Part shown: piece after piece, positions 40,966 through 55,444 of the stretch
Layout: each line of letters starts with the position of its first letter
Numbering within the stretch: position 1 is the first letter of the stretch
NCBI GenBank assembly: GCA_947000775.1
Contig: CAMQGK010000637.1
Location: 20,359,001-20,423,000, forward strand
DNA from: Pterois miles
Taxonomy: Eukaryota > Chordata > Actinopteri > Perciformes > Scorpaenidae
Length of the DNA stretch: 64,000 nucleotides
Direction: 5' to 3'
The notes under the pieces: model-generated
Database searches by the model: none
Told to the model about the DNA's origin: nothing
Seen by the model: the letters and a program-made list of their open reading frames with translations, nothing else
Translations under genes and position numbers: made by a program

Positions 40966-43180
40966 TCTTTATCACTTCCACATTACCTAAATATTACATC
41001 TATTGTAAATCAAATGAAGTCACTCCTCACAGGAGTAGCATTGCATGCATTTCACAAGTCTAGAAGTAAAACAGATGAATTACATTTTCACTTTTTTTGT
41101 CATTGAACGGGAGAAATATTTCCAACTTAATATCAGCTGTAAATGAGGGAATTTAAAACAGGTAATGACATGTATTGCATTCACAAAGTGCTCTGCTTGT
41201 GTGCCTTAAGAGGGAACTTGATTTAATATGTATTTCTGGGAGTAGCAGACAGCAAATGGCAAAGATGGCACATATGGTATTTTCTTTAATCTTTACATTT
41301 TAAAGATTTTTTAAAATGTGTTTGCTCAGTCATAAAGTTACAGGGGGAACACAGAAAATATCAACAATACCAGGAATTATTGTAGAATAATGCATTTTAC
41401 TGCATTTGACTGTTTGACAACTTTCCTGCAACTCACCTTTTTTTTCTTATTTCAGTGCATTTCTACTGCAGATTTTAATGTGGTGGCTTGTAAAATGAAA
41501 CTGCTATCAGGTGTCTGTGCTAATTATACTTGTGAAAGGTAGTTTCCTTTGGGACTCTCATATTTGTCCAATCCTAATGTCCACACTCACAGACTCACAG
41601 ACTTTGAGGTGTGTTTCCACAAAGTCCTTGAGGGTTTAGGGCTGTGCCACTGTTAAATCATCAAGTCCTTGAAGGCTCTTTTGCAGACATTTTGAGCCTT
41701 TTATGAACACTTTCCGTAAGTCTGTATTTCTGTAGACTTTGCTGGAGGGAGTTACCCACATTCCATAGCGTTGTGACGTTAAACACAGGGTTACCAGAGT
41801 TACCAGGGGAAACCTGGATGCTTAAAAAAAAAAAGGTTAACAGAAGACAGTACACATTAAGATGTGCAAACAGAAACTTTAGTATTAAGACTGGTACATA
41901 AAAACTATTGGAATTTGATGCCATCAAATGGGGCCCTGTCTTCTGTGTGTATGATATTCATAACCTCATAAGTAGAAAGTTTCCAAAAGCTCTGAGTTCA
42001 CAACTTGTGACGTGTTTGTTGACGTTATGGGAAATGATGGAGCCCATGGAAGTTTGTTTATCATTGCATATTATGTTAATATTGTATATAATATTGAAAA
42101 TTTTAGTCTTTTTTTTTTTCTTGGTAATTTTATAATATATCTGAGGAAAATGATGATATTCTTAATGACCTCATCTTTCTCCTCTGTCATTATACCTTTG
42201 CATTTCCTTCATTATGTTACCCACCTGCTAGCTTGCTGAATCATTAGCTTCTGTGGCTTCTAGACACCAAAAGTAACATAAATATTGCCAGCCTGGTTTA
42301 TTTATACCATCAACAACCTCTAATTTTGCTTAATGAAGTCTGACAACAACAAATTACTTGATTTTCGCATAGAGCTGTCCCATTTGCATTTATTCCATTT
42401 CAAACCCTTGCAGACTCTCACACCCAATCATTTAGCAGGTGACGTCGGTCAAGTCCCTGAGGGTTCAGGGCTTAAGGCATTAGGGGTGGACATGTGGATT
42501 AGGCCATACACTCTGTGGGACCATAAACAGGGCTACCAACTTGGTAACAGTTAGTCTAGGTTTGTGCCTTTTATGTTAAAAAAAATCTTTACTCACTTTA
42601 AAAAACAAATGATCTTTTTGAAGTCATAATTGAAACCATCTGAGTTTAGAGTAACTCTGGTTGTTAAACTACACCTGTCACCTGGGATGGATTAATGCAC
42701 AGGCTAGCCTAGGCTGCAGCTGGGTTCCCATGTTTGCAAGATTATTTTTAATTATTTTAATGTACTTCAGAGAAAAAAAAAATCTTGCTCCTATTGGTGC
42801 AGAAGAAACATAAATAAATAAACAAATAAATAAATAAATAAATAAGCAGCTGATCTACCTATTCAGCTGACCTTATCGACCTGGTCCCATGGTGTGACCA
42901 AGTTCACGAGGTCAGTTTGGTTTAAAATAATATATCACTGGACAGAATAGCGGTAAAATGAAAATATGATCACGAAGAACAAAAAAACGAAAGCACAACA
43001 GCTGAAAGATCTACAATCTATTAGTGAAAATCCCTAAATTGACTCAGTATTTCAAGATTCAGATTAAAGGCTGTCTCAATGTTAGTGTGTGTAGTGTACC
43101 CTGAGTGTGTACGATGAATAACCACGATGAACGATGCACGATGAATAACCTAAGCCTGACCACCTTAGTCTGCCACTGCT
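40966..43180. other. No gene seen
   Basis: AT-rich unique sequence. 41213-41262 (GAACTTGATTTAATATGTATTTCTGGGAG…) resembles 45699-45735. 41625-41645 and 42458-42472 share CTTGAGGGTTTAGGGCT-type words. An (AAAT)n run lies at about 42810-42845. Confidence 0.4.
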
Positions 43181-43189
43181 GTCAAGGTT

Positions 43190-43555
43190 ACTGAGGCTGG
43201 ACCCAAATGCAGACGCTGGACAAACAGATTGGTGAAAAGGTAAATATTTTATTACAGGAGATTATGATTATGTTGGCAATGGCTGTGGTAGCTGGCAGGT
43301 TTTCCATGTTTAGGAATGATCTGTTGGAGACTTGCCATTGGAGCAGTTCAGAAAGCGAAGAGGAGCTTGCTTGATTGGTGGGCAGGTGTGCTGATTGCAG
43401 GTGACTGACAGGAGTGTTGATTTCAGATGATGTCCAGGTGTTATGAGGAGAGAGAGGACAAAAGGAGAAGGGAAACAAGCAGACCGACAGGCAAAACCAA
43501 CCAAACCAAGCACACATCACTTGTACTAAAAGGCAGAAAAAAGGCCTGTGTCAGG
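43190..43555. repeat. Unclassified interspersed repeat
   Basis: Begins near GGCTGGACCCAAATGCAGACGC and ends near CTGTGTCAGGGACTG. It has the same style as the 19115 and 26735 repeats (a GGAC.CA..TGCAGAC opening, A-rich lead, and a CAGGTG…ATTGCAGGTG section). Assigned by pattern only. Confidence 0.4.
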
Positions 43556-46500
43556 GACTGATATCTGCTGTTTAAAATGTCTTCATATGAAATAGAAGCA
43601 AGTAATACTGCTTCTTTGTTTTTTTTTTCTTTTGAAAAATATCATGCATATAGGAGTCCAGTATCATTAGAGAGAGAGCTAGATTAGTCATAAAAAATAA
43701 CACTTTCAAGGCAAGGCACTACAGGCAGACTGCATTGTTTTTTTCTTTGGGTTATTTTGCTTCTGTAACATGACTTCTTTCAGATTAGTGGAAAGAGCAC
43801 ATCCAAAATACACATATAGGTGATTATTTTACTACGTTTTCTGTCTATGTGTCTGTCGACTTCCCCTAAATTTACCAAAAGTTAGCATCAGATAATGCCT
43901 CACTTGCATATTTACATAACATTTCAGAAAATCAAAAAATAATTAATGTAAGCAATCTGTAGAAGTTTCATGGTGATAGTTATTAGTTAAAATGTTTTAC
44001 CCAATTCATCTGTAGTGTTTTGCAAAATGTCTGGAATCAATCATATCCATACATATATTTAAAGGCTGTTTTCTCAAAATGAGTTTTCTGTCATACAAGC
44101 AAGAAATGTCCATTTCAGTTGCATTTATACACCAGACTTTATAGTTTAATTCAGATCTATTGTCTGAATCTTTTTTTTTTTTTTTTTTTAGGTTTAGATG
44201 CTGTATCATCCATTGCCTGATTTACAGAACATTCCTGAAAACAAGGGGAAGTAATAGTTGTTGACAGTTTTTTTCTGATTTATGAATTAAAAATAGATTT
44301 TATATAGATTTTAAATAGACTTTATCCAGAGTTCAGATTTCTGCTGTGATAATCTATGCAAATAAGTACATAGTTAATAATATAATGCATAATTTATACA
44401 TAACATTTTAAGAAACTTGTAATACAAAAAAATGATGATGTCTTAATTTAAGTAATTAACTGGGGATATCTCATAGTGATATATGTTAGTCAACATTTTT
44501 ACCCTCTTCAACTGAAGCGTCCCACCTTAAAACTTGTGCTTCCACATGATGCTGTTCACCATAAAGCCAGCAGATGGTACTACATGTCTGAAAATACAGC
44601 TCCTGTATTTGTGCTCCACTGCAGCAACTCCAGCAGATGGCACACTCTCCTCACCTTTCGATGTGGCCCTACAGCCAAGAGTGAGAACACTTAACATTTA
44701 TGAACCAAAAACCAGTAATGTGTGGGAAAATAATTCTCTTGTTACTTCCAGTTCGCACTACCACAGAGAGATTTCTAACAGAAGCACAAACACACAGCGT
44801 TCGCTGTTGCTGCACGCGCACAAAATCATGTCAAGCCGTCGAGGTCTTGTCTCAAGCTATCTCGCAAATGTATTCTGGCTGCTCATTTACCTCATTAGCT
44901 TTAATAGATCAGTAATTGAAATTCATCAGAAATTCTTGTCAGTGCACTCCCCCCTGATGTCAGCAGGCTTTCAGCACCTGCTCAGGCTCCATTACCGGGG
45001 GTCCTCGCTGGGCCCTCTCATACCACAGAGTGACAGAGCATTAGTCACTGAGATAATCAACCTCAAGACACCGCTTGCCGCTAATGTTCCTCAAGAACTA
45101 TTTACTCCACATGCCAGTTTGTGTCTTATCATAGAGTAACTTTTCTACTAGATAAATGTGATGAAATGTCCGCAGATCACCTTGTTTTCGAGGTGATTGA
45201 TTATACTTAGAGAGTGCTGAGCAGATGGATATTTCTATATTGTTAGCCGCATATTGTTTTCATTTTACTGCAGACTTTATTAGCTGATGGCATAATGACA
45301 AGTCTCTCCAGAGAGTCTGATGTTTCGTTTCCCTGTGAACCTCACTGGCTTTGCATCGTGCAGGCGATACTGTGGAAACAGTGGTTGGAGCATGAAAGAA
45401 ATAATTCTTGTGTACAGGTCAGACATTGCAACTGTGCCAAAATGTTGACGTGGTTTGCGAGAATCATCCAGGTGAAAGCCTTCTTCAGAAAAGAAAGCAG
45501 CTTTTTTCAGTCCATCTGGCCAGCTATCCGAGCTGAACCTGCAGCCTCTGGCTCTATAAGGCGCTCAGCAGTTTATCTTCACACTTAGTGTAATGAGGAA
45601 ACAAGCTATGTATTCAAAGTGTGAATTGTACACCTCACCCTTATTCTCAATGTACAGTACATTGTACAGTATGTGCTCTGTGTCTAAATAGTAAACTTGA
45701 TTTAAAATGTATTTCTGAGAGCAGCAGACTATAAATATCTCTGAAGCATGTCTACTTGTTGTCTATGAGGGAGGCTTAGTGTAGAGAAGACTTCAGGTGA
45801 GCCAAGGTTAACTTAATTCTCCTGTTTGAGAACAAAAGACATATTATCAAAAATGTCTTTATAACATTTATCACACATCTTGACCCCAACTAATGCCTAC
45901 TGCATCTAACAAAAGTAAAGTATCAGCATTAAAGTCTTGGTATTTTGAAGGTAACTTCACAGCTCATATTGTTTGGTGTGCATATACCTTATAGAAATAA
46001 CATGAAAGCTGAAATGATGTCTTATTTTCCAGCAACCTTGTGAAATTGCTTCCTTTTATTTACAGATCTTAAAAAAAAGAAATTCTACCAACCATAATAT
46101 CAAATCATGGGAATATACATGCCACATGGGCTGAAAAACTGCTGTTTTTGAGGAAGCAACATATGTATGGTAATAATTTATCATGCAGTATAACACAATT
46201 AAAAGAAAAGTTATTTGCTAGATTTGAAGTAAAATGGTTGAAAGATGTATTGTTAAAACCGAAATTAAGAACATATATTCAAATCAAGCACAATTGTGGC
46301 ACTGAATCTTATGTTCTAGCAGTTTAAAAACATCCAAGTATGAGAGTATGAGACATTTAAAATTAATCACATTTTCCGTACTATGATGACTTATGAACTT
46401 CTACTTTAAATGAAATGTTTTGGTGTTCAGATGATGACAAAATGGAATGGTCTACTTTTGTTTCTCGTGCTTGGAAAAAACTTCAGGATGGTTTATTTGT

Positions 46501-49259
46501 TTAGTATTATTTTAAATTAATACTGATGCTCTGATTTCTGCCTCTGTCTTTTCTTTATTTTCTAAATAATGGTGTCTTGTAAGCCTGTTTTGGCTGGGTA
46601 TATTATTCATGCATGACACGATAATGATAAAATAATACAAAATCCAAATCTGGCTATCATATGCACATTTCTGATATCACCGCCTTATTTTTAAAAACAA
46701 AACAACAATGTTGTTTTGGTATTTTTCTAAGCTTGATATTCTCCGTTTGGTTAGATTGACTCCTCAGATGTCTATCTCCTTTAATACGGCTCCTTTCCTC
46801 TGGTTCCCTCTGTATGGAAAGCCGGCATCAGGCCAAAGGCGTTTTCTATCAGCCATCATGTCAGTGTGCAGACCTCTCAGAGACCAGAGCAGGACATACA
46901 CTGGCCCTAAAATACATCACACACGCTTTAATGGACAGAGGCTACAGCCGGCCGTGAAATATAGCTCTGATACCAGTCCTGTAAATGGCTGGCCTCTGCG
47001 GTGTATTTCATTCTGGAGAATTAGTCCTGTTTAGCAGCTGCTGTTATATAGCAGCTGTCCTCCGCAGGTCTGAGTCTGGCAAAATATGGCTATTTGATTG
47101 AGGATTTCAAGGATTATTTTTTCTTTTTTTAAATTCTGTTTTGCTGCAGTTAAATTGGGTGAAGGTGGAAATTCAAGTTGCAGAATTCAGTCTCAAAATG
47201 AGCTTGAATTGTGCCGCAGAAAAGTGAGGTTTAAATCAATCTGAGATTATTCACCACAAGTCAAAAAAGAAGGAATGGGTCTACCTTTGTCTGTCTCATT
47301 AATCTTGTAATTCAAGGCCTTATAGTCCGATTTGCAGCACTGTTCCTGTGGGTGTGACTGTGGAAAACTGCCACAGATAACCATCATATTTATTTTTGTA
47401 GGCTACATATTGCACCATTAGTGTGAGAGATAAACCGGGGCAAAAAAAAAAGCCATTAATTGACCCCTTCTGTTCATATCGTGATCAATTACAGATAACA
47501 AAACACATTTAGTGAATTCATAAATTCCAGTTTAGGCCCTTTTGTGCAGCAACTGTGAAACTTATCCTGTCGACAGGAAAAAGTTCAAGTAAAAAATAGG
47601 CTACTTCAGAGGAATTTTCCATGTGCCTGACAAACAGTGATAACAATTTTGAGAAACAACTTGATATTGACTCTAAGCCATGCTCTTTTAAGCCCATATT
47701 TGCTCATTTGATAAAAGTGACAGTGACTCTTACTGTCACTTGTTCACTTTGTGAACAGAGAGAGTTCCTGAGGGTGAGATCCTCCTTAATTACACTTAGT
47801 GACGTTTACCCGCTCTAAATGCCCCAATTCCCCTCACATGGTGCAGTGTTTGGGGCTGTGCTTGTCATCCACGGTTGTGGGATGTGGAAGAAAAACAAGA
47901 CAGCCTGACGCTGTGTCAGTTGTTTTGCTTGTGTAGGTTTTCAGATGACTGAGGTTAGATTGATATATCGGTTATAAGCAGTGGAACAGTCCTTTTATTA
48001 ACTAACAAATATCACAGTTACCTTGAGTGTCCTCCTTGACCATAGCTATGAAAAAAATATATATATTTTTTATTTTCTTTGAATGTTTTGTATGTTTAAA
48101 GAATTGTATAACAATGGGTTTTCTTTACCCCAGAGTTAATCACTGCATTGGTGATGTGGGTCAGTCTGCTCTAAAGAGCTGTTAACCCTACAAGAATTTA
48201 ATTAGTCTGGAAGTCAAAAGGTTTATGTTTAGAGGTTTAGTGATGCCATTAAAGAGGATAAGCTTGGGCGTCTTTAGTAAACACTTTATTCTGGCATGAA
48301 AACATCCAAATTAAAGATACTGAATATTGCCAGTAACTTCAGTGTATTGGCAGAGGCCTTTAAAAAGTCTTATCAGCTGAACCCTACAGATAATATCTGC
48401 TGCGTTTTATTACTGTTATTGCTCAAGATGATGTCTGTCTCTCCTGCAGCTATGCTAGTGAACAGATACAGGACTTAAAACCTGATCATGACACAGAGCA
48501 ATCCTGCCAGAAGTTAATACCAGTAGCAGGGATATTTGTACTTAATCCCTGTCATGAGAAAAAGAAAATAAGACCTTACATTTCCCCGCAGATCTGCTAT
48601 AGCTTTATTGTTCTTCAGTGCATTAATCAACCGGTATCTCATCTTTTGCTTTTATTAAACGCCGTTTCTGGCCCACATCCATTCATTGGCTCTTAAGTAT
48701 CCTCCCTCTCATGGGTGCGAGCTTGATTGTGCATAGGAAATGAAGTTGGAAACTTTGGAGCTCTATTTAAAGTGCGGGTCCCTGGAGCGACCCCTCTGTC
48801 TTAATAACTTGCGATCAGGATCCCCGGGTACTTACGTTTTATTTTGCCTCGCCGGTGTTCCCTACTAAACCCATTCTAATGAAATGTTCTACTAAACTGT
48901 CAAACGTTTCTGTTTTCCATCCACAAAAAAATGGTGTTTACAGCCCTGGTGAGAAGATGGTTGTTTAACTTGATAAATCACAGTGCAGGTGAATGGGGGT
49001 ATGCTGAATGCTATAGCTCATTTAGGAGATGTGGGTTACAAAGCTAGCTCACTTCAGACAGAGATAGGGTCAGTTTGAGGAGTTCCCCTGCAAAAGTGTA
49101 TGACTGGTATTTCTTATGGGGATTTCTCTAAGGAATTCTGATTGTTGTGTTTCTGTTACCTTAGAATGAGCCGTTTATATCTATATCGGGAGCGGGTCCA
49201 CTTCACAGAGTCCGCTATGTTGCACCGTCATGTCAACAGTAGCCCAGAACGGACAAACC
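43556..49259. other. Gene desert, some GC-richer unique blocks
   Basis: I find no coding exon I can support. Blocks at about 44520-45130, 46760-47035 and 48590-48830 are GC-richer, free of recognisable repeats and contain homeodomain-like TAATTG/CATTAG words. They are candidates for conserved non-coding elements, which cannot be judged without another genome. Confidence 0.4.
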
Positions 49260-49820
49260 AAACTCGATGATTGATTCATGTACATAGATACAAATTTCAG
49301 ATTTTTTTCATGATGGTCAGCATGAAATCAGTTTGTATGTAATGAAATTGTGAATCGGTAAGTATAAATAGAGCCTGGAGATTTTGTCCCGTGTGAAACC
49401 ACAAGTCAAAGTTGATTTATTTTCCATATAACTTCCTTAAGTTTCCAGGGTTATTTTTACCCAAACCACAATCTTTTCCTAAAGCTGACTAAGTAGTATT
49501 TGCCACGTCACTTCCATTCTTCAGATATGGCTCTTCTGGTGTTATTTTATGCCAAACCACGATCTTTTCCTAAACATAAGTACATAGTTTTGTTGCCTAA
49601 GCCTAACAAAGTCGATCTTTTCCTAATCCAAATAAGTTTGTTGTCTAAGCCTAACCAAGTCATTCCGCAGTACTTTTGTTTTAAAAAGACTGTAGTGGAA
49701 ATTTATATGTGCATCACGTGTTATTGAAAGTCATGCTGAGCATCACGAAAAAAGGGAAATTTGTGTTTATGTATAGGAATCAAATAGATTAAATTGCGTG
49801 ACTATTTCACGAGACTGTTA
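49260..49820. mobile_element. MITE related to 40126-40564
   Basis: GATTCATGTACATAGATAC on the left faces GGAATCAAATAGATTAAATT and TATTTCACGAGACTG on the right. The interior TTTTTTTCATGATGGTCAG and ACCACAAGTCA match the 40-kb copy. It carries repeated CCTAAGCCTAACAAAGT-type words. Confidence 0.6.
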
Positions 49821-51411
49821 TGTCTACAGAGGGCTGATTTCAGGTACTGCAGGGTGGCTTATTCCATAAAAATACTATATGTATATTTGTATTAATAATT
49901 TTAATTTGCAAAGTAACTAACTGTTATCAAATGAATGTAAATAAATATCTTCCTCTGAGATTTTGAAAATGGTACTTAAGTCCAGTACTTCCTCTGTTCT
50001 TTGTACACTTTTGCTTTTTCTGAGCTGTTTGAAATGAGCTTGAATAGAAAGCAGGTGGACGGTTTGTAGCACATTAAGCAGGCAACTGAGTTATGAACAT
50101 ATGTATGTGTCTGATGATATAAAAACGTGATGGCTTTAAGTTCCAGGGCTTTTTGTGTCATTATTAAACATTCACAACACTTAAAAGAAAATCATGATGG
50201 ATTAACACACAACACACACCTTACATGTACACCCCCCACCACCCTCTCAGTTCTCACAAGGTTCGATTCTACTAGCAAATCAATTCAGGTATTGATGGGC
50301 CTCAGATAAAAACCATTATGGCAACCAGCTCTAAATCTTCAGCTGAATTGATTTCATTTTAAATGATCCATGTACATCCAGTGGAGCACGCCGCCACTGT
50401 GAGTGTGCTTTACCTTGACTTCATGCGAGAGAGACGTTATTCATCACCAAGAGAATGTCCCCTTCTTCACACCCCAATAAAAAACAGAGTAATGAAGCTT
50501 CTGTGGGTGCTGTCACCCCAACACTGCTTTATAAAGGATGACACAATTATATTTTACCAGCTCACCAAAAATGCTGACAAGCCGTGGTTCAATAAAACGC
50601 AATCTGTACCGAAAGGATCCTGCTGGTTTTGTTGCTCTTGGGTCATAGCTCATGAACTACAGTGTCGTTGCCTTGGGATCCTCCTCAAAGAACACTTTCT
50701 CCTCACAATTAAGTCCGAATAAAAGAGTGGCTGTGCTGATATTAGGAGTAAAGATATATCAGTTTTGTTTTAAAGAGGTTCAGTCTTGTCATGCTCTCTT
50801 GTATCACATTCTTTCTTGCAGCTTCACAGGTCTCTTTGCTTGGGTAATTTGAACTCCACATTTCCCCCTCTCGGAAATGCATAAACAGGCATGACATTTG
50901 CCTCTGAGCAAACAGAGGCTAATGCTGCATTACCATCAATCAGTCAACTTGGTAAATGTTTGTCTAAGTATGATGGATGAAATGTCGACAACATTAAAAG
51001 GCGGCCGTTTCCTAAACCTGAAATCTTGCATATTCAGAGACAGCCGGCGTGATGCTCCAGACAGCCGACCGCCGACGCCCTGCTGCTAGATGCTTACCAG
51101 TGGCAGGATATGGCTGCTTCTTAGCGGACGGCATGTTTTTTTTCCTTGGAGAGAGACACATCTGGCCTTGGATAATCTCTCCTTAGTCTTCTACTGTGTA
51201 ATACATGCAAAGCTCTGCTCCATGTAATTCCCCAACTGCTCTTTTTTCCCCTCGGGTAAAAAGGCCAGTAGGATGCAGTATACTGCATGTTTACTCACCG
51301 AGTCTCACTGTTACCAGTGTGAGTAGTTTCTCTAGACAAAAGTGACTTAAACATAATTTGAAATTGAACTACCAAAGCACAATTACTGGTTTGATAACTG
51401 ATTTTATCATT
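49821..51411. other. No gene seen
   Basis: No supported exon, repeat or RNA gene. Confidence 0.4.
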
Positions 51412-52114
51412 GGGCTGTCAATTGATTAAAATATTTCATCCTGATTAGTCTTATGATTGTCCATAGTTAGTCCTGATTATTTGTGATGAATCACACTATT
51501 TTTTCTGTTCAGAAAGTTCTTTAAAGGGAGATTTTTCAAGAATTTAATACTCTTATCAAAATGGGATTGGACAATTATGCTGCTTTATGAAAATTTATTT
51601 ATATATTTATTATTGGAAATCAATTAACAACACAAAACAATGACAAATATTTTCCAGGAACCCTCACAGGTACTGCATTTAGCATTAATATGCTCAAATC
51701 ATAACATGGCAAACTGCAGCCCAACAGCCAACAACAGCTGTCAGTGTGTCAGTGTGCTGACTTGACGATGACTTGCCCCAAACTACATGTGATTATCATA
51801 AAGTGGGCATGTCTGTAAAGAGGAGACTGGTGGGTACCCAGAGAACCCATTTATATTCACATATATCATGAGGTCAGAGGTCAAGAGACCCCTTTGAAAA
51901 TGGCCATGCCAGTATTTCCTCACCAAAATTTAGTATAAATTTGCAGCTTTCTTTTAGCCTCCTTCCCATCAAGCGAGTGCCAATATCTTCACTCTAGCTT
52001 TAAAAATACAAATGCTATAAAAGCTAAATACAAAAGCTACAAAATTAAAATCACAAATTCCGTTAATGAGTTCATGAAATTAGTGGCATTAAAACAAATT
52101 AACTTTGACAGCCC
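51412..52114. mobile_element. Non-autonomous DNA transposon, hAT-like
   Basis: The left end GGGCTGTCAATT and right end AACTTTGACAGCCC form inverted repeats (GGGCTGTCAA). The interior (GGACAATTATGCTGCTTTATG, AGGTCAGAGGTCAAGAGACC, CCTTTGAAAATGGCCATG) is a very common percomorph fish repeat as I recall it. No transposase. The superfamily is inferred from general appearance. Confidence 0.7.
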
Positions 52115-53652
52115 TAGTTTTATATTTTCCAATGTTTAAAAAGCTAAGCTGAATAAAAACAAATGTACCCTGGTGCGAAAATACAACAGTCAATAGCTGC
52201 TCAAAATGTGGTCCTACTGTATAGTTATTCATTAACATTGTTGATGGCATGCAAGTAATCCATAAAAATGTCATAATTACGCTTACAGTGAAAGGAAATC
52301 AGGACAAAATTGAGATTGAGCATCATGCAATGTTAATGCTAATGAAATGTGTGGTGCGTTGCCGAATGCCTCGAGCCTTAGGAATAGAATATGTACTGGC
52401 AGTGTCTCACTTGTTTATTTATTAACAGAGGAATTGTCTGCTTCACTTGCTATCACTGAGGCTTGACAGCTGCAGAGTCCAGGTGATGCATGAGCCAATA
52501 TGTGGACTGGAGAGGGCTCAACGTCGCACATCAATATGAAAATCAGTTTCTGGCAGAAATAGCCCAAGGCAGTACATCCGGCTCCAAAAAGTGACTAATC
52601 TTAGGGTCATAAACCCTGCACAAGACGCCTACGGTCTTTTTAGAGAGACAGAATTCAGAAATGCCATCATTTTCCATTCCACAGGCCAAGGACCTCGCTC
52701 TGTGCATTAGCAGATTTCTTTTAATAGTGTGTGAAATAGCGCGGTTGCCAGAACTAAGCAAGAGCAAATAAAAGAGAGAGAGGGGGGATAGTGAAAGGTG
52801 ACCTTAGTCTCTGGAGCGCCAGATTAAAAACTTCAAATACTCAGCCAGAGGCTCTCCTAAAGAAACAAAAAGACCACAGGCACAATGTTACAGTAGATGG
52901 AGGTGGCTGCCAAATATCATCTTCTTACAGAGAGGGATTATGAATTTCACAAGGCAATGGTGGTCCCATTGGTGAGAATATTAGTTCACATATTGTTCTC
53001 CATATCTGCATATATTTCTGTTTATTTATTCATTTTTTTTATTATTTTCCTGACATTCAGAACTTCTTAGCAGTGGTTGGGGTCTGATACAGACCACATT
53101 GTGCAGACTATAACTCCTATACAAAGCATTTATGTTTTCTGAGTACTAGTTACTGGTAGAAAATATGGCCATGTTTCCATGGTGGCAAACAAAACTGACT
53201 CTGAATCTCTGAATCTCAGAGATCTCTGAATCTCTGACTCTGAGTTAGCGTTTTAGCATGTCCGGTTCTGCCGTCTGGAAGTCAATGTTTTTTTTTTTTT
53301 TTTTTTGGGGTGGGTTTTAGTTAGATGCCTGAAATAAACTTTGTGGTTAACACAAGCTGAAGAGATTTTAAAGTTTTGTTCTACAACATAAAATACATCA
53401 ATAAATATCCCGATTGTGAATTTGAAGCCAATATGTGCCTTGAAAAATGTGATTGCTAACAAGTGGCTAAATGAGACTACTAAACATCATCACGCCGACT
53501 CGTCCACGTTATAGCCTTGTGTGCTCACACTTATGTGACTGTTGTGTAGTTTGTTTGTTTTTGTTCATTTGCAAAGATCATCTTGCTGGACAAATGTAAT
53601 GTAAGTATCATAAACCTTTGTTTGGCACAGAGCATCTTTTTTGCAATAATCC
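52115..53652. other. No gene seen
   Basis: Unique sequence. A poly(T) run lies at 53288-53306 and a short CTCTGAATCT tandem at about 53198-53240. Confidence 0.4.
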
Positions 53653-53683
53653 AAAACCCAATGGGAAAATCCCATTGGGTTTT
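53653..53683. repeat. Perfect 14-bp hairpin
   Basis: AAAACCCAATGGGA, loop AAA, then TCCCATTGGGTTTT. The palindrome is exact. Too short for a microRNA precursor. Confidence 0.85.
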
Positions 53684-55139
53684 TGTCAAGGGATACCAGG
53701 GTGATGCTAACTTCCTTGCTGAAGATACTTCATCTCTGGAGCACTCTATTAAGTCATTTTCCACAAAACTATTATGTTGCAGCTACAGCAAATGTAACAT
53801 ATCTATCACTGTGACTCCTGCCTTTTTTACAGCACTGAAATATGTGCCACAAAAGTCACAAAATGCATACTAGCACAGGATCAATTTTTTGAGCAGCTTT
53901 AATTTGATAGACAAGAATAAACCTTACAAAATCACACAGTTGAACAGGCTTGATGCCCTTTATTTTGGACTTGTGGAAGGATGAAATGATCTATCTTGGA
54001 AATGTAGTGTAACTATTCAAAATTGTATTCAAGCTGAAGTTATGGCATCCTGCTGTTTTGCAGTCACATTGTCTCCAGCATACTGCAGCTCATTTGAATG
54101 AGTGGACATTATAGGTGAACAGGCAGCACTTCTCCAGTCCCTACACTGGCTTGATAATAACTCAGCTCGCTTAATTACAGCCTCGACTTCCCAGAAAAAA
54201 ACTAGCAAGAAAATGATTTTACTCATGAGGAAAGAGAAACAATGGCTCTCCAAATCCTTGAATGGATTTCTATCTCAAAGCTCATGGTGGAGACAGTTTG
54301 AACTGTAGCTTCGGCGGGTGCTTTAATTACTGTTCAATGAATTTACTCTGAGTCCTTGACCCAGTTTAGATTCCTTATCAAAAAACAGCCATGCTCGGAG
54401 AAAAGATTACTTTTTAAACTTTGGAAAGAGGGGAGGGCAGACAGAAAACAAGCTAATGATATTGCACAAATACATGGAAGATGACACTGCCCAGAGCCAT
54501 TTGGAAAGCAATAGCCCATTCCAAGATGTGGCATCGGGCTGGCATCCACAGCGCTTAAATTCCTTCACTCCAGCCAGATGGCTATAGAATTACACATTTT
54601 TTAATCTAAAGCATGAACCTCTCTAGGCTTGGGGAAATCTTCTTGGGATAGCCATTTTGGATTTATTTGCAGAGGAGACAGTCCCTTGCCCTGGGGGCAA
54701 CATTTGATAAATATGAGGTTTCACACTGAATGTCCTGAGTCCACTTGGTTTTACTCTGAGAGATAGGACAAACCTACAAACTTTCACAGCATGCTGTAAA
54801 TGGAGTCTAGTGATTTGAACAAATAAAAATAATCTTTTTGCTTAGTTTGAGGTAAACTTAATAGCCTATATACAGTATTGGGATAAAAACATGCAGCCCT
54901 TTTTCATTCCAAAGGCATTAAATACCAATGCCTTGTCAGAGCCTTTGGCGCTCATGCCACCACAAAAGGCACCCTTTATTGTTGGTATGGGATGCACTGG
55001 GCTATCAATTAACTACAGTGTAAACCCATCCGCGGCAACAGGGAAAGTGTTGTGGTGACACAATTTAAAGAGACATACAGGGTGGGTGGTGAGGTGGATG
55101 GGTCCAACAACAGAATTTTACATTTTACAATCAGCTGTT
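53684..55139. other. No gene seen
   Basis: Unique sequence with a possible conserved non-coding block at about 54030-54300 (GCAGCTCATTTGAATGAGTG, CTCGCTTAATTACAGCCTCG). Confidence 0.4.
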
Positions 55140-55330
55140 CGTTTGTGTCCCGTATTTACGACGTCAAGTTACATTTGCACTTTACATATGTAGTCATTTT
55201 AAGCTCAACCATGTTGTTTTTTTTCTAAACCTAACTAAGCGGTTTTGTTGCCTAATCCTAAGCAAGTGTTTTTGTTTTTGTTAATTTGGGATGAGGATGT
55301 GTTGAAATTTGCAACCTATCCTCATACAAT
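55140..55330. repeat. Dispersed repeat piece of the CTAACTAAG family
   Basis: AAACCTAACTAAGCGG then TTTTGTTGCCTAATCCTAAG recurs at 39515, 49560-49680, 59500-59530 and, reversed, at 62660-62710. Confidence 0.6.
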
Positions 55331-55444
55331 GCTTTGTATGATAACTTACGAAAAGTTATTCCTCATTTTTTATGTTTTCCTACAAATGTTTAGCACTTAT
55401 TCGTTCTCTGCCATAAGTTAGATAAGAAAATTGATACCACTCTC

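Noticed and set aside
44534..45139. 201-codon plus-strand frame
   Set aside because: The translation has no recognisable domain or compositional coding signal, and no splice sites frame it. More likely chance in a GC-richer non-coding block.
53653..53683. Rho-independent terminator
   Set aside because: The window is eukaryotic and there is no adjacent gene or operon.
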